From NCBI RefSeq assembly GCF_031679605.1, contig NZ_CP117522.1, positions 8,990,001-9,054,000 on the forward strand: 64,000 nt of DNA. Reading direction: 5' to 3'. How positions within the stretch are numbered: the stretch's first letter is position 1; every line of letters begins with the position of its first letter. Source of the DNA: Streptomyces luomodiensis (GTDB lineage Bacteria; Actinomycetota; Actinomycetes; Streptomycetales; Streptomycetaceae). The translations under genes were made by a program, and so were the position numbers. The notes beneath the pieces were generated by a model that ran no database searches, was not told the origin of the DNA, and worked only from the letters and a program-made list of their open reading frames with translations. Below, in pieces: positions 56,503-64,000 of this stretch.

Positions 56503-56608
56503 GGGGGGTGACGAGGGCGGGGAAGGCGGGCCCGTCCGGGGCCGAGAGGGTGGCGAGGGCGAAGGGTCCGGCGAAGAGAGCGGACGCGGGTTCAGGTTTC
56601 ACGGACAT
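56503..56608 (-). other. Out-of-frame 5' portion of the FAA hydrolase gene
   Basis: ATG at 56608 follows AGGAGGAC and encodes MSVKPEPASALFAGPFALAT followed by LSAPDGPAFPALVTP, a normal FAA hydrolase N-terminus (strands that contact the catalytic domain). Then a six-G run (six C on the coding strand) shifts it out of frame relative to the downstream ORF. This is the true start region of the aromatic operon's first gene. Confidence 0.7.
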
Positions 56609-56670
56609 GTCCTCCTGATTGCGGTGTGACTAATCTGGACCCGCCACCCGTGATCAGGGAAATAGATTCT

Positions 56671-56689
56671 GTGGATGACCGCCATCCAC
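56671..56689. promoter_or_regulatory. Inverted repeat in LysR/aromatic-operon intergenic region
   Basis: Seven-base perfect arms GTGGATG and CATCCAC with a 5-base spacer. It lies 62 bases before the LysR start and 63 bases before the operon start. Next to it a 12-base direct repeat CGCGTTTATTCC occurs at 56690 and 56704. Both are candidate sites of the LysR regulator. Confidence 0.5.
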
Positions 56690-56750
56690 CGCGTTTATTC
56701 CATCGCGTTTATTCCTCTGGGTCGCGGCACCCTACCGCAACGGGAGTCCC

Positions 56751-57668
56751 GTGAACCTGGCCCGCCTCGATCTCAATCTCGTCGTCGCGCTGCGCGCGCT
56801 GCTCGAGGAACGCAACGTCACCCGCGCCGGACAGCGCGTCGGCCTCAGCCAGCCCGCCATGAGCGCGGCCCTGGCCCGGCTGCGCCGCCACTTCGGTGAC
56901 GACCTGCTCGCCCGGGTCGGCGGCCACTACGAACTGACCGCACTCGGACAGGTTCTCCTGGACCGCACATCCACCGCCTACGACGTCCTGGAACGCCTCT
57001 TCACCAGCCAGGCCGCGTTCGACCCGGCCAAGGAGAGCCGCGAGTTCGCGCTGATGGCGTCCGACTACGCCATCGCCGTCTTCGGCACCGAACTCGCCCG
57101 TGTCGTCCACGAGGAGGCGCCCGGCATCCGGCTCCGCTTCACCCAGACCCCGCCCAGCGTGGTCGACGACACCACCACGCTGCTGAGCGCCACCGACGGT
57201 CTGCTCATGCCGCACGGCGTCATCAGCGGCTTCCCCGTCACCGACCTCTACGAGGACCGCTGGGTCTTCCTCGTCGCGGACGACCACCCCAGCGTCGACG
57301 GCCGGATCACCCGGCAGGACCTGGCCCGGCTGCCCTGGGTGACCTATCAGCGGACCTACGACGCACCCGCCGTGCGCCAACTCGGCATGCTCGGCATCGA
57401 GCCGCGCGTGGAGGTCTCCGTCGACAGCTTCCAGCTGCTCCCCCTGCTGGTCGCGGGCACCCGCCGGATCGCCCTGGTGCAGGCGCGCATCGCCGCACTG
57501 ATGGCGCCGGTGGCCGCCGTGCGCGCACTGGAGCCGCCGTACGAGGCGGTGCCGCTGCGCGAGGGCCTGTGGTGGCACCCGGTCCACACACACGACGCGG
57601 CACACATCTGGCTGCGCGAGACGGCCGCGCGGGTCGGCAGACGACTGGCGGACGCGCCCGGCCCGTGA
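56751..57668 (+). CDS. LysR-family regulator of aromatic operon (NahR/NodD-like)
   Basis: A 305-residue LysR protein. The N-terminus [20 protein letters not shown] and helix-turn-helix [20 protein letters not shown] match the NahR/NodD/DntR branch, members of which respond to salicylate, flavonoids or nitroaromatics. The effector domain contains [20 protein letters not shown] and [20 protein letters not shown]. It is divergent from the six-gene aromatic operon across 142 bases with an inverted and a direct repeat, so it is very probably its activator. GTG start with GGGAG four bases upstream. Confidence 0.88.
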   Translation: MNLARLDLNLVVALRALLEERNVTRAGQRVGLSQPAMSAALARLRRHFGDDLLARVGGHYELTALGQVLLDRTSTAYDVLERLFTSQAAFDPAKESREFALMASDYAIAVFGTELARVVHEEAPGIRLRFTQTPPSVVDDTTTLLSATDGLLMPHGVISGFPVTDLYEDRWVFLVADDHPSVDGRITRQDLARLPWVTYQRTYDAPAVRQLGMLGIEPRVEVSVDSFQLLPLLVAGTRRIALVQARIAALMAPVAAVRALEPPYEAVPLREGLWWHPVHTHDAAHIWLRETAARVGRRLADAPGP

Positions 57669-57718
57669 GGCGACACCCCGCCACCCCACCGCGTGACGCA
57701 CTTCCCCGCCGCTCCGGC

Positions 57719-57753
57719 GCCTGTGAGTCGCTCCGGCGCCTGTGCTCACAGGC
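57719..57753 (+). terminator. Hairpin and direct repeat after LysR gene
   Basis: GCCTGTGAG (57719) pairs with CTCACAGGC (57745) around a 17-base loop; a 16-base direct repeat CGCTCCGGCGCCTGTG occurs at 57710 and 57729. It probably terminates the LysR transcript before the nitrate reductase gene. Confidence 0.5.
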
Positions 57754-57877
57754 ACCCGCCAGGCCCTGTGCGGTGCGCGTAACCCCTGGTGATCGGCCGG
57801 GGAGACACCCGCGTAATGAGCGGTCCGTACGGTCACCAAGGGTGGGACCAGGCCGAGCACAGGAAAAGGAGGCGCCC

Positions 57878-60800
57878 GTGGTCGCGCCGGGCTCTCGGAG
57901 CGAGGACACGACGAAGGTCCGGACGGTCTGCTCGTACTGCGGAGTGGGCTGCGGGATGGTCCTCGACGTCGGCACGGGACCGGACGGGCGCCGGACCGTC
58001 CTGAAGGCGTCCGGGGACAAGGAGCACCCCGCGAACTTCGGCCGGCTGTGCACCAAGGGCGCCACCACCGCCGATATGCTCGCCGCCCCCGGGCGGCTGA
58101 CCACGGCGCTCCGGCGTCCACGGCGCGGGCAGGAGCCGGTGCCGGTGTCCAGGGACGAGGCGATCGCCGAGACGGCGCGCCGGCTGCGGGCGATCGTCGA
58201 CGAGCACGGGCCGGACGCGGTCGCGCTCTATGTGTCCGGCCAGCTGAGCCTGGAGGCGCAGTACCTGGCGAACAAGCTGGCCAAGGGCTTCCTCCGGACC
58301 AACCAGATCGAGTCCAACTCCCGGCTGTGCATGGCCGGCGCCGGCACCGGCTACAAGCTGTCGCTGGGCGCGGACGGGCCGCCCGGCTCGTACCAGGACT
58401 TCGAGGCGGCCGATGTCTTCTTCGTCATCGGCTCCAACATGGCCGACTGCCACCCCATCCTCTTCCTGCGGATGATGGACCGGGTGAGGTCCGCGGGCGC
58501 CAAGCTGATCGTCGTCGATCCGCGCCGCACCGCCACCGCCGCCAAGGCGGATCTGTTCCTCCAGATCAAGCCGGGTACGGACCTCGCGCTGCTCAACGGG
58601 CTGCTGCACCTGCTGCACGCACACGGCCACACCGACGCCGAGTTCATCGCCGAGCACACCGAGGGCTGGGAGGCGATGCCGGAGTTCCTCGCCGACTACC
58701 CGCCCGCCACCGTCGCCGAGATCACCGGCATCCCGGAGGACGACCTCCGCGAGGCCGCCCGGCTGATCGGCGAGGCGGGGGAGTGGATGAGCTGCTGGAC
58801 GATGGGGCTGAACCAGTCCACACACGGCACCTGGAACACCAACGCCCTGGTCAACCTGCACCTCGCCACCGGCGCGATCTGCCGCCCCGGCAGCGGGCCC
58901 TTCTCCCTCACCGGACAGCCCAACGCCATGGGGGGCCGGGAGATGGGCTACATGGGGCCGGGACTGCCCGGACAGCGGTCCGTGCTCGTCGACGCCGACC
59001 GGGCCTTCGTCGAGCAGCTGTGGGAGCTGGAGCCGGGCGCGCTGCGTGCCGAGGGCGTCGGCAAGGGCACGGTCGAGATGTTCCAGAAGATGGCCGCCGG
59101 GGACATCAAGGCGTGCTGGATCATCTGCACCAACCCGGTCGCCTCCGTCGCGAACCGCAAGACGGTCATCGAGGGCCTGGAGGCCGCCGAGTTCGTCGTC
59201 ACACAGGACGTGTTCGCCGATACGGAGACGAACGCGTACGCCGATGTCGTGCTGCCCGGCGCGCTGTGGACCGAGACCGAGGGCGTCCTGATCAACAGCG
59301 AGCGCAACCTCACCCTCGCCCAGCCGGCCGCCGATCCGCCCGGCGAGGCGACGGCGGACTGGCGGATCATCGCCGCCGTGGCCCGCGCGATGGGCTACGG
59401 GCAGGGTTTCGGGTACGACAGCGCCGAGGAGGTCTTCGAAGAGATCAAGCGCGCCTGGAACCCGGTGACCGGCTGGGACCTGCGCGGGGTGAGCTACGAG
59501 CGGCTGCGTACCACTCCGGTGCAGTGGCCGGCGGCGAGCGCCGAGGGGCCCGACCGCAATCCGATCCGGTACCTCACCGAGAACGGGTCGCCGGCCTTCC
59601 CGACCGCCGGCGGCCGCGCCGTCTTCTACGCCCGCCCGCACATCCCGGCGGCGGAGATGCCCGATGACGACTACCCGTACGTGCTCAACACCGGCCGCCT
59701 CCAGCACCAGTGGCACACCCTGACCAAGACGGGCAAGGTGCCCAAGCTGAACAAGCTCGACCCCCGTCCCTTCGTGGAGGTGCACCCGCGGGACGCGGCC
59801 GAGCTGGGCCTCGCCGAGGGGGACTCGGTGGAGATCGCCTCGCGGCGCGGGCGGGCCGTGCTGCCCGCGGTCGTCACCGACCGGGTGCGGCCGGGCTGCT
59901 GTTTCGCACCGTTCCACTGGAACGACCTGTTCGGGGAGTATCTGAGCATCAACGCGGTGACCAGCGACGCCGTCGATCCGCTGTCGTTCCAGCCCGAGTT
60001 CAAGGTGTGCGCGGTGGCGCTGACCAAGGTGGCCACCCCGGTGACGGTGCGGGCCCCGGCCCTGGTGAGCGCGCGGCCCACGGACTCGGCGCCCGCCGAG
60101 GGCCCGGCGGCCCTCCCGCAGCCCGCCGCCGCGGCCCCCACCCCGCTCGGGCTGGAGCCTGCCCCGTTCGGCCTGGAAGCCGCCCCGTTCGGCCTGGAGC
60201 CCGCCTCGTTCGGTCTGGAACCCACCCCGCCGCCGGTTCTGGCCGAATCCGAACGCCGGTACCTGACCGGCTTCCTCGCCGGCATCCCGTCCGGCGCCCC
60301 GGGCGTGCCGGTGCTGCCGCCGGACGCCCCGTTCAGCCCGGAGCACGCCCAGTGGGTGAACGGCGTGCTGGCCGGGATGTACTCCAGGGCCGAGGCGACG
60401 CCCGCCACCGCACACCGCGCCGGCGGCTCCCCGGGGGCATCCGCCCCGGCCGCGGACGCTCCGCGCCGCCAGGTCGTGATCCTCTGGGCGTCGCAGACCG
60501 GGAACGCCGAGGAGTTCGCGACCGCCACGGCCGAGCGGCTCACCGCGGACGGCCACGCCGCCTCCCGCGTGTCCATGGCGGAGGCCGACCCCGCCGCCCT
60601 GCCGTCCGGCGCCGACCTGCTGCTGATCACCAGCACCTTCGGCGACGGCGACGCCCCGGACAATGGGGCCGGCTTCTGGGACGCCCTCGCCTCGTCCGAC
60701 GCCCCCCGTCTGAAGGACCGGCGCTACTCCGTCCTGGCCTTCGGCGACTCCTCCTACGACGACTTCTGCGGCCACGGCCGCCGCCTCGACCGGCGCATGG

Positions 60801-62125
60801 CGGAACTGGGCGCCGTGCGGCTGGCCCCGCGCACCGACTGCGAACCGGATTACGAGACCGAGGCCGGGGCCTGGCTGGACCAGGTCCTCACCGCGCTGAG
60901 GAGCGCGGGACACACCGCCCTCGCCCCGGCCCCCGCGACCGACCTGGCCCCCGAAGCCGCAACGGCCCCGGCCCCCGCAACCGCCCCGGCTCCCCGGCCG
61001 GGCCGTCCCGCCCCTGCCACCGCCCGTCTGACCGGCAACCGCCGCTTGAGCCGGCCGGGCGCGGGCAAGGAGGTCCGCCGCTTCACCTTCGACGTCCGCG
61101 ACAGCGAGACACCGCTGGTCTACGAGGCCGGTGACGCCCTGGCGGTGCACCCGCTCAACTGGCCGGAGCTCGTGACGGAGTGGCTGGCCGTCACCGGCCT
61201 CGACGCGGACGCGACCGTACGGATCAAGAACGTCGGAGAGGTGTCCTTCGCCGAGGGCCTGCTGCGCCACCTGGACATCACCCGCATCACCCCCGGCCTG
61301 CTGCGGTTCGTCGCCGACCGCGCCCGCGACCCCCGCGAGCTGCGGAAGCTCCTGCGTCCGGACAACAAGGGCGAGCTGGCGCAGTGGTCCTGGGGACGCC
61401 AGGCCGTGGACGTGGCGGCCGAGTTCGGCGTCCGGGCCGGGGCGCAGGAGTGGGCCGATGTGCTGGGGCGCCTGACGCCCCGCCTGTACTCGATATCGTC
61501 CAGCCCACGGACCGACCCCCACCTGGTGTCGCTGACGGTCTCCGTCGTCCGCTACGAGAACCTCGGCGGCCGCCCGCGCCAGGGCGTGTGCTCCCCGTTC
61601 CTCGCCGACGCCGAGCCGGGGAGCCCGGTGCCGGTCCGCGTCCAGCGCGCGCCCCACTTCCGCCCGCCCGCCGACCCCGCCACGCCCATGGTGATGGTCG
61701 GGCCCGGCACCGGTATCGCGCCCTTCATCGGCTTCCTGGAGGAACGCCGGGCCCGCGGCCACCGCGCCCCGAACTGGCTGTTCTTCGGCGAGCAGCACCG
61801 CGCGACCGATTTCTACTACGAGGAGGAGCTGACCGAGTTCCTCGCCGAGGGCGTCCTCACCCGCCTGGACACCGCCTTCTCCCGCGACCAGCGCACCAAG
61901 ATCTACGTCCAGGACCGCATGCGCGAGCACGGCCCCCTGCTGTGGTCCTGGCTCCGGGACGGCGCCCACTTCTACGTCTGCGGCGACGCCTCCCGTATGG
62001 CCAGGGACGTCGACCAGGCCCTGCGGGACATCGCCACCGTCCACGGTGGCCTGGACGAGGCCGAGGCGGCGGCGTACGTCAAGCAGCTCGCCGCCGACAA
62101 ACGCTATCTGCGCGACGTCTACTGA
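57878..62125 (+). CDS. Bifunctional nitrate reductase / sulfite-reductase-type flavoprotein fusion
   Basis: A 1415-residue single-chain electron-transfer oxidoreductase. Residues 15-600: molybdopterin oxidoreductase with a 4Fe-4S site (C18, C21, C25, C58) as in assimilatory NasC/NarB; 610-740: molybdopterin dinucleotide-binding domain. A linker with four PFGLEPA-like heptads (756-783) leads to a CysJ-like part: flavodoxin (862-1005, [12 protein letters not shown]), FAD-binding domain (1045-1240, [10 protein letters not shown]) and NADPH domain (1265-1415, [13 protein letters not shown], end LRDVY). NADPH electrons could thus pass via FAD, FMN and Fe-S to molybdenum to reduce nitrate to nitrite in the cytosol. 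GTG at 57878 has AGGAGG five bases upstream. No nitrite reductase or transporter is adjacent. Confidence 0.92.
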   Translation: MVAPGSRSEDTTKVRTVCSYCGVGCGMVLDVGTGPDGRRTVLKASGDKEHPANFGRLCTKGATTADMLAAPGRLTTALRRPRRGQEPVPVSRDEAIAETARRLRAIVDEHGPDAVALYVSGQLSLEAQYLANKLAKGFLRTNQIESNSRLCMAGAGTGYKLSLGADGPPGSYQDFEAADVFFVIGSNMADCHPILFLRMMDRVRSAGAKLIVVDPRRTATAAKADLFLQIKPGTDLALLNGLLHLLHAHGHTDAEFIAEHTEGWEAMPEFLADYPPATVAEITGIPEDDLREAARLIGEAGEWMSCWTMGLNQSTHGTWNTNALVNLHLATGAICRPGSGPFSLTGQPNAMGGREMGYMGPGLPGQRSVLVDADRAFVEQLWELEPGALRAEGVGKGTVEMFQKMAAGDIKACWIICTNPVASVANRKTVIEGLEAAEFVVTQDVFADTETNAYADVVLPGALWTETEGVLINSERNLTLAQPAADPPGEATADWRIIAAVARAMGYGQGFGYDSAEEVFEEIKRAWNPVTGWDLRGVSYERLRTTPVQWPAASAEGPDRNPIRYLTENGSPAFPTAGGRAVFYARPHIPAAEMPDDDYPYVLNTGRLQHQWHTLTKTGKVPKLNKLDPRPFVEVHPRDAAELGLAEGDSVEIASRRGRAVLPAVVTDRVRPGCCFAPFHWNDLFGEYLSINAVTSDAVDPLSFQPEFKVCAVALTKVATPVTVRAPALVSARPTDSAPAEGPAALPQPAAAAPTPLGLEPAPFGLEAAPFGLEPASFGLEPTPPPVLAESERRYLTGFLAGIPSGAPGVPVLPPDAPFSPEHAQWVNGVLAGMYSRAEATPATAHRAGGSPGASAPAADAPRRQVVILWASQTGNAEEFATATAERLTADGHAASRVSMAEADPAALPSGADLLLITSTFGDGDAPDNGAGFWDALASSDAPRLKDRRYSVLAFGDSSYDDFCGHGRRLDRRMAELGAVRLAPRTDCEPDYETEAGAWLDQVLTALRSAGHTALAPAPATDLAPEAATAPAPATAPAPRPGRPAPATARLTGNRRLSRPGAGKEVRRFTFDVRDSETPLVYEAGDALAVHPLNWPELVTEWLAVTGLDADATVRIKNVGEVSFAEGLLRHLDITRITPGLLRFVADRARDPRELRKLLRPDNKGELAQWSWGRQAVDVAAEFGVRAGAQEWADVLGRLTPRLYSISSSPRTDPHLVSLTVSVVRYENLGGRPRQGVCSPFLADAEPGSPVPVRVQRAPHFRPPADPATPMVMVGPGTGIAPFIGFLEERRARGHRAPNWLFFGEQHRATDFYYEEELTEFLAEGVLTRLDTAFSRDQRTKIYVQDRMREHGPLLWSWLRDGAHFYVCGDASRMARDVDQALRDIATVHGGLDEAEAAAYVKQLAADKRYLRDVY
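60143..60226 (+). repeat. Four 21-bp repeats in the interdomain linker of the nitrate reductase fusion
   Basis: Units at 60143, 60164, 60185 and 60206 encode [21 protein letters not shown] and SFGLEPT. They lie exactly between the molybdenum half and the flavoprotein half. Confidence 0.85.
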
Positions 62126-62187
62126 CCACGAGGGCCGCCCGCTACGTGCCGTGCGCCTGACCGGCCCCCGCCCGGCGCCGTCCGCCC

Positions 62188-62571
62188 CTACCGTGACGTC
62201 AGGCCGCGCTCCTCGAGTTCGTCCGCGCACTCCTTCGGCACCACTATCGCGGTCACGTGCAATCTGTCCTGGTGCCGAGGGGGCGCGGACGGGCTGAACG
62301 CTTCCTGCCGCTCGCGCTCGGCCTCGGCACGGGCTTGTTCGATGCGGTCGGCGATCTCCTGGCAGCCGGCGGTGCGGGTGCCCGCCGGCGTCGGCTCCTC
62401 GGCGGCGGACCCCGGGTGGTCCGGGTACGCCTCTGCGTCGAGGGCGGCGGTGGCGGCGACACCGGCCAGGCACAGCCCCGCCCAGGCGACGATGACCACA
62501 CGGCGGGCGCTCAAGAGTCGGCCAGGTCGAGTGCGGCGCGCACCAGTCGCTCCCGCGCGTTCGGTTCCCAT
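62188..62571 (-). CDS. Small single-span membrane or secreted hypothetical protein
   Basis: A 127-residue protein I do not recognise. It has a basic N-terminus (RRTRPGRLLSARR), one hydrophobic helix (VVIVAWAGLCLAGVAATAAL), then a polar, Glu/Arg-rich helix (IADRIEQARAEAERERQEAF) and a tail with the second of two cysteines (VPKECADELE). It could be an anchored or exported protein. ATG at 62571 is preferred, but no clear ribosome binding site is visible; the frame extends to 62634. It converges with the nitrate reductase gene. Confidence 0.6.
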   Translation of the reverse strand: MGTERAGATGARRTRPGRLLSARRVVIVAWAGLCLAGVAATAALDAEAYPDHPGSAAEEPTPAGTRTAGCQEIADRIEQARAEAERERQEAFSPSAPPRHQDRLHVTAIVVPKECADELEERGLTSR

Positions 62572-62793
62572 CGAGCCATGGGGACAGGGTAGATGAGGTG
62601 ACTTCGTACCGTCACTCGGGCGAGGTGCGGTCACCTGATCGCGGCGATGGCCGTGAGGTGTGGATACACCCGCAGAGCGGTGCGGGCCCGCGCATTCGGC
62701 CGATCACCGCCGTGTCGGAGCCGGAATTCCCGTGCTCATCGCGGCACGTGTGCGCACATTGGCCCTGTTGCCCGGCGAGGACTGAGGTGAACT

Positions 62794-63951
62794 GTGGCGA
62801 GTGTGTCGACGCTTCCTCCGGCCGAGGGGGCCGTGATCGACAAGGACGGGCTGGCCGTTCTGGTCGACCTTCTGCGGGCGCGCGGTCACACGGTGGTCGG
62901 CCCCACGGTCCGGGACGGTGCCATCGTCCTGGAGGAGCTCGAATCCGCGGCTCAGCTGCCGTACGGCTGGGGGGTGGAGCTCGAAGCGGGACAGTACCGG
63001 CTGCGGCCGCGTGACGATGGCGCGGCCTTCGCCAACGCGGCCGGTCCGCAGTCGTGGAAGACGTTCCTGCACCCGGCCCGGGTACGCCAGTGGAAGGCCG
63101 AACGCACCGGCGGAGAGCTGGTCATCGAGGCGGACGACACCGCGCCCCCGCGCTATGCGTTCCTCGGTGTCCGCTCCTGCGACCTGCGGGCCATCGGCGT
63201 CCAGGACCGGGTGCTCACCGCCGGGCCACACTCCGATCCGATCTACCGGGGCAGGAGGACCGGGGCGCTGGTGGTGGCGGTGGAGTGCACCGAACCCGGC
63301 GGAACCTGCTTCTGCGTCTCGATGGGCACCGGACCGGCGGCCGGACCCGGGTACGACCTGGTGCTGACCGAGTTGGCCGACGACGACGGCCACCGGTTCT
63401 GGATCCGTGCCGGCACCCCGGTGGGCGCCGAGATCCTGGCCGAACTGCCCGGCCGGCCGGCCCCCGAGGCCACCCGGACAGCCGCCGTGAACGCCGTCGC
63501 CTCCGCCGCCGGCCGGATGGGCCGCACGATGCCGGAGACCGACCTGCGGCGGCTGATGGCGGAAACGCTGGAGGCGCCCCGCTGGGACGACGTCGCCTCC
63601 CGGTGCCTGACCTGCGGCAACTGCACCATGGTGTGCCCCACCTGCTTCTGCACCACCACCGAGGACGTCACCGACCTGACCGGGGACCACGCCGAACGCT
63701 GGCGGGTCTGGGACGTCTGCTTCGACCTGGATTTCTCGTATCTGCCGGGCGGACCCGTACGCGCCTCGCCGCGCAGCCGCTACCGGCAGTGGCTCACCCA
63801 CAAACTGGGCACCTGGTACGACCAGTTCGGGTCGTCGGGGTGCGTGGGCTGCGGTCGGTGCATCGTCTGGTGCCCGGTCGCCATCGACATCACCGAGGAG
63901 GCCGCGGCCCTGCACGACTGGACCCGGCGTACCGAGGACGAGCCCCGATGA
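62794..63951 (+). CDS. 4Fe-4S dicluster protein, group 3b hydrogenase HyhB-like
   Basis: A 385-residue iron-sulfur protein. LGVRSCDLRAIGVQDRVL and GTCFCVSMGTGP are the N-terminal markers of the HyhB/sulfhydrogenase beta family, followed by two ferredoxin clusters: CLTCGNCTMVCPTCFC and CVGCGRCIVWCPVAID. In group 3b [NiFe] hydrogenases this subunit passes electrons between the FAD subunit and the hydrogenase small subunit. GTG at 62794 has GAGG six bases upstream. The next gene starts inside its stop (ATGA), so an operon continues past the window edge. Without the [NiFe] subunits in view, another ferredoxin-linked enzyme remains possible. Confidence 0.8.
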   Translation: MASVSTLPPAEGAVIDKDGLAVLVDLLRARGHTVVGPTVRDGAIVLEELESAAQLPYGWGVELEAGQYRLRPRDDGAAFANAAGPQSWKTFLHPARVRQWKAERTGGELVIEADDTAPPRYAFLGVRSCDLRAIGVQDRVLTAGPHSDPIYRGRRTGALVVAVECTEPGGTCFCVSMGTGPAAGPGYDLVLTELADDDGHRFWIRAGTPVGAEILAELPGRPAPEATRTAAVNAVASAAGRMGRTMPETDLRRLMAETLEAPRWDDVASRCLTCGNCTMVCPTCFCTTTEDVTDLTGDHAERWRVWDVCFDLDFSYLPGGPVRASPRSRYRQWLTHKLGTWYDQFGSSGCVGCGRCIVWCPVAIDITEEAAALHDWTRRTEDEPR

Positions 63952-64000
63952 CCGGGTGGCCACTGCTGCTGGACACACTCCCGGCCGTCCAGCGCGACCG
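63948..64000 (+). CDS. Truncated next gene of the iron-sulfur operon (possible Crp-like cNMP-binding protein)
   Basis: Only 17 codons are visible: MTGWPLLLDTLPAVQRD. The ATG overlaps the stop of the HyhB-like gene. The pattern L-L-x-x-L-P-x-x-x-R-D is how cyclic-nucleotide-binding (Crp/Fnr-type) domains often begin, and hydrogenase clusters of actinobacteria can carry such a gene between the Fe-S and FAD subunits. The assignment is tentative. Confidence 0.4.
   Translation, partial: MTGWPLLLDTLPAVQRD

Noticed and set aside
57779..57817. GlnR-like elements GTAAC and GAGAC-N6-GTAAT upstream of the nitrate reductase gene
   Set aside because: Spacing is 6, 7 and 6 and the middle element (TGATC) does not fit; too weak to call without a matrix search.
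57833..62473. A 1546-codon open frame on the reverse strand opposite the nitrate reductase fusion
   Set aside because: It is the mirror of a well-conserved forward gene; composition is His/Gln/Gly/Arg-rich with no domain, a typical GC-rich antisense artefact.
62740..62762. Possible Rex/FNR-type site (CACGTG and GTGCGCAC) before the iron-sulfur operon
   Set aside because: The half-sites do not match the known consensus spacing and short GC-rich palindromes are frequent here.

Overview
The window is very GC-rich DNA with strongly biased third codon positions, GTG starts, ATGA/GTGA gene overlaps and AGGAGG-type ribosome binding sites. Several regulators (SpoIIE-type phosphatases, a SigB/SigF-class sigma factor, CGNR and DUF5133 proteins) are typical of Streptomyces. 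It reads as catabolic and regulatory accessory chromosome of a Streptomyces-like actinomycete. I saw no rRNA, tRNA, CRISPR array, insertion sequence or prophage.

Region by region. (1) 1-6848: two carbohydrate ABC importers face each other. The first, cut by the left edge, ends in a GH172/DUF2961 glycosidase; together they look like a furanoside-oligosaccharide uptake unit. (2) 7040-12082: a small monooxygenase-fold protein, then an alcohol dehydrogenase / DUF59 / amidohydrolase operon facing a GAF-Fis activator across a long palindrome. This is the accessory part of actinobacterial propane-type diiron monooxygenase operons, but no monooxygenase subunit is present. (3) 12101-17502: a CGNR regulator and two tandem ABC-F proteins behind a short upstream ORF, a TetR remnant and a Tat-exported hydrolase. 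(4) 17795-22275: an amidase, a TetR/oxidoreductase pair sharing two identical-type operators, and an AraC/VOC pair. (5) 22380-28337: a large SpoIIE phosphatase, then two flavin monooxygenases behind a cysteine-type leader peptide, which points to organosulfur use. (6) 28407-39582: an esterase, an XRE regulator, an AcoR-like activator divergent from an acetoin/butanediol-type dehydrogenase, a TetR, DinB, a short UvrA-like ABC protein, a class III aminotransferase and an LLM oxidoreductase. (7) 39751-46729: a second SpoIIE phosphatase, an alginate lyase (PL7) with a broken second lyase copy beside it, a membrane Ser/Thr kinase, DUF5133 and a stress-type sigma factor.

(8) 47010-57668 is the most coherent block. 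A LysR gene is divergent from a thiolase and a two-subunit CoA-transferase (beta-ketoadipate type). Opposite to these runs a six-gene operon: FAA hydrolase, cyclase-family hydrolase, FAD hydroxylase, amidohydrolase_2-family enzyme, extradiol ring-cleavage dioxygenase and a second FAA hydrolase, controlled by a second divergent LysR. It has the parts to hydroxylate and meta-cleave an aromatic compound, but the set does not match a classical pathway I know. The promoter-proximal FAA hydrolase carries a one-base frameshift in a G6 run. (9) 57878-64000: a single-chain nitrate reductase fused to a sulfite-reductase-type flavoprotein, a small membrane protein, and the start of an iron-sulfur operon that resembles the diaphorase end of a group 3b [NiFe] hydrogenase.

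Recurring themes are decay (TetR and PL7 fragments, the frameshift), operons with overlapping starts, and several start codons that sit 6-7 bases behind a -10 hexamer with no Shine-Dalgarno sequence, which suggests leaderless mRNAs.
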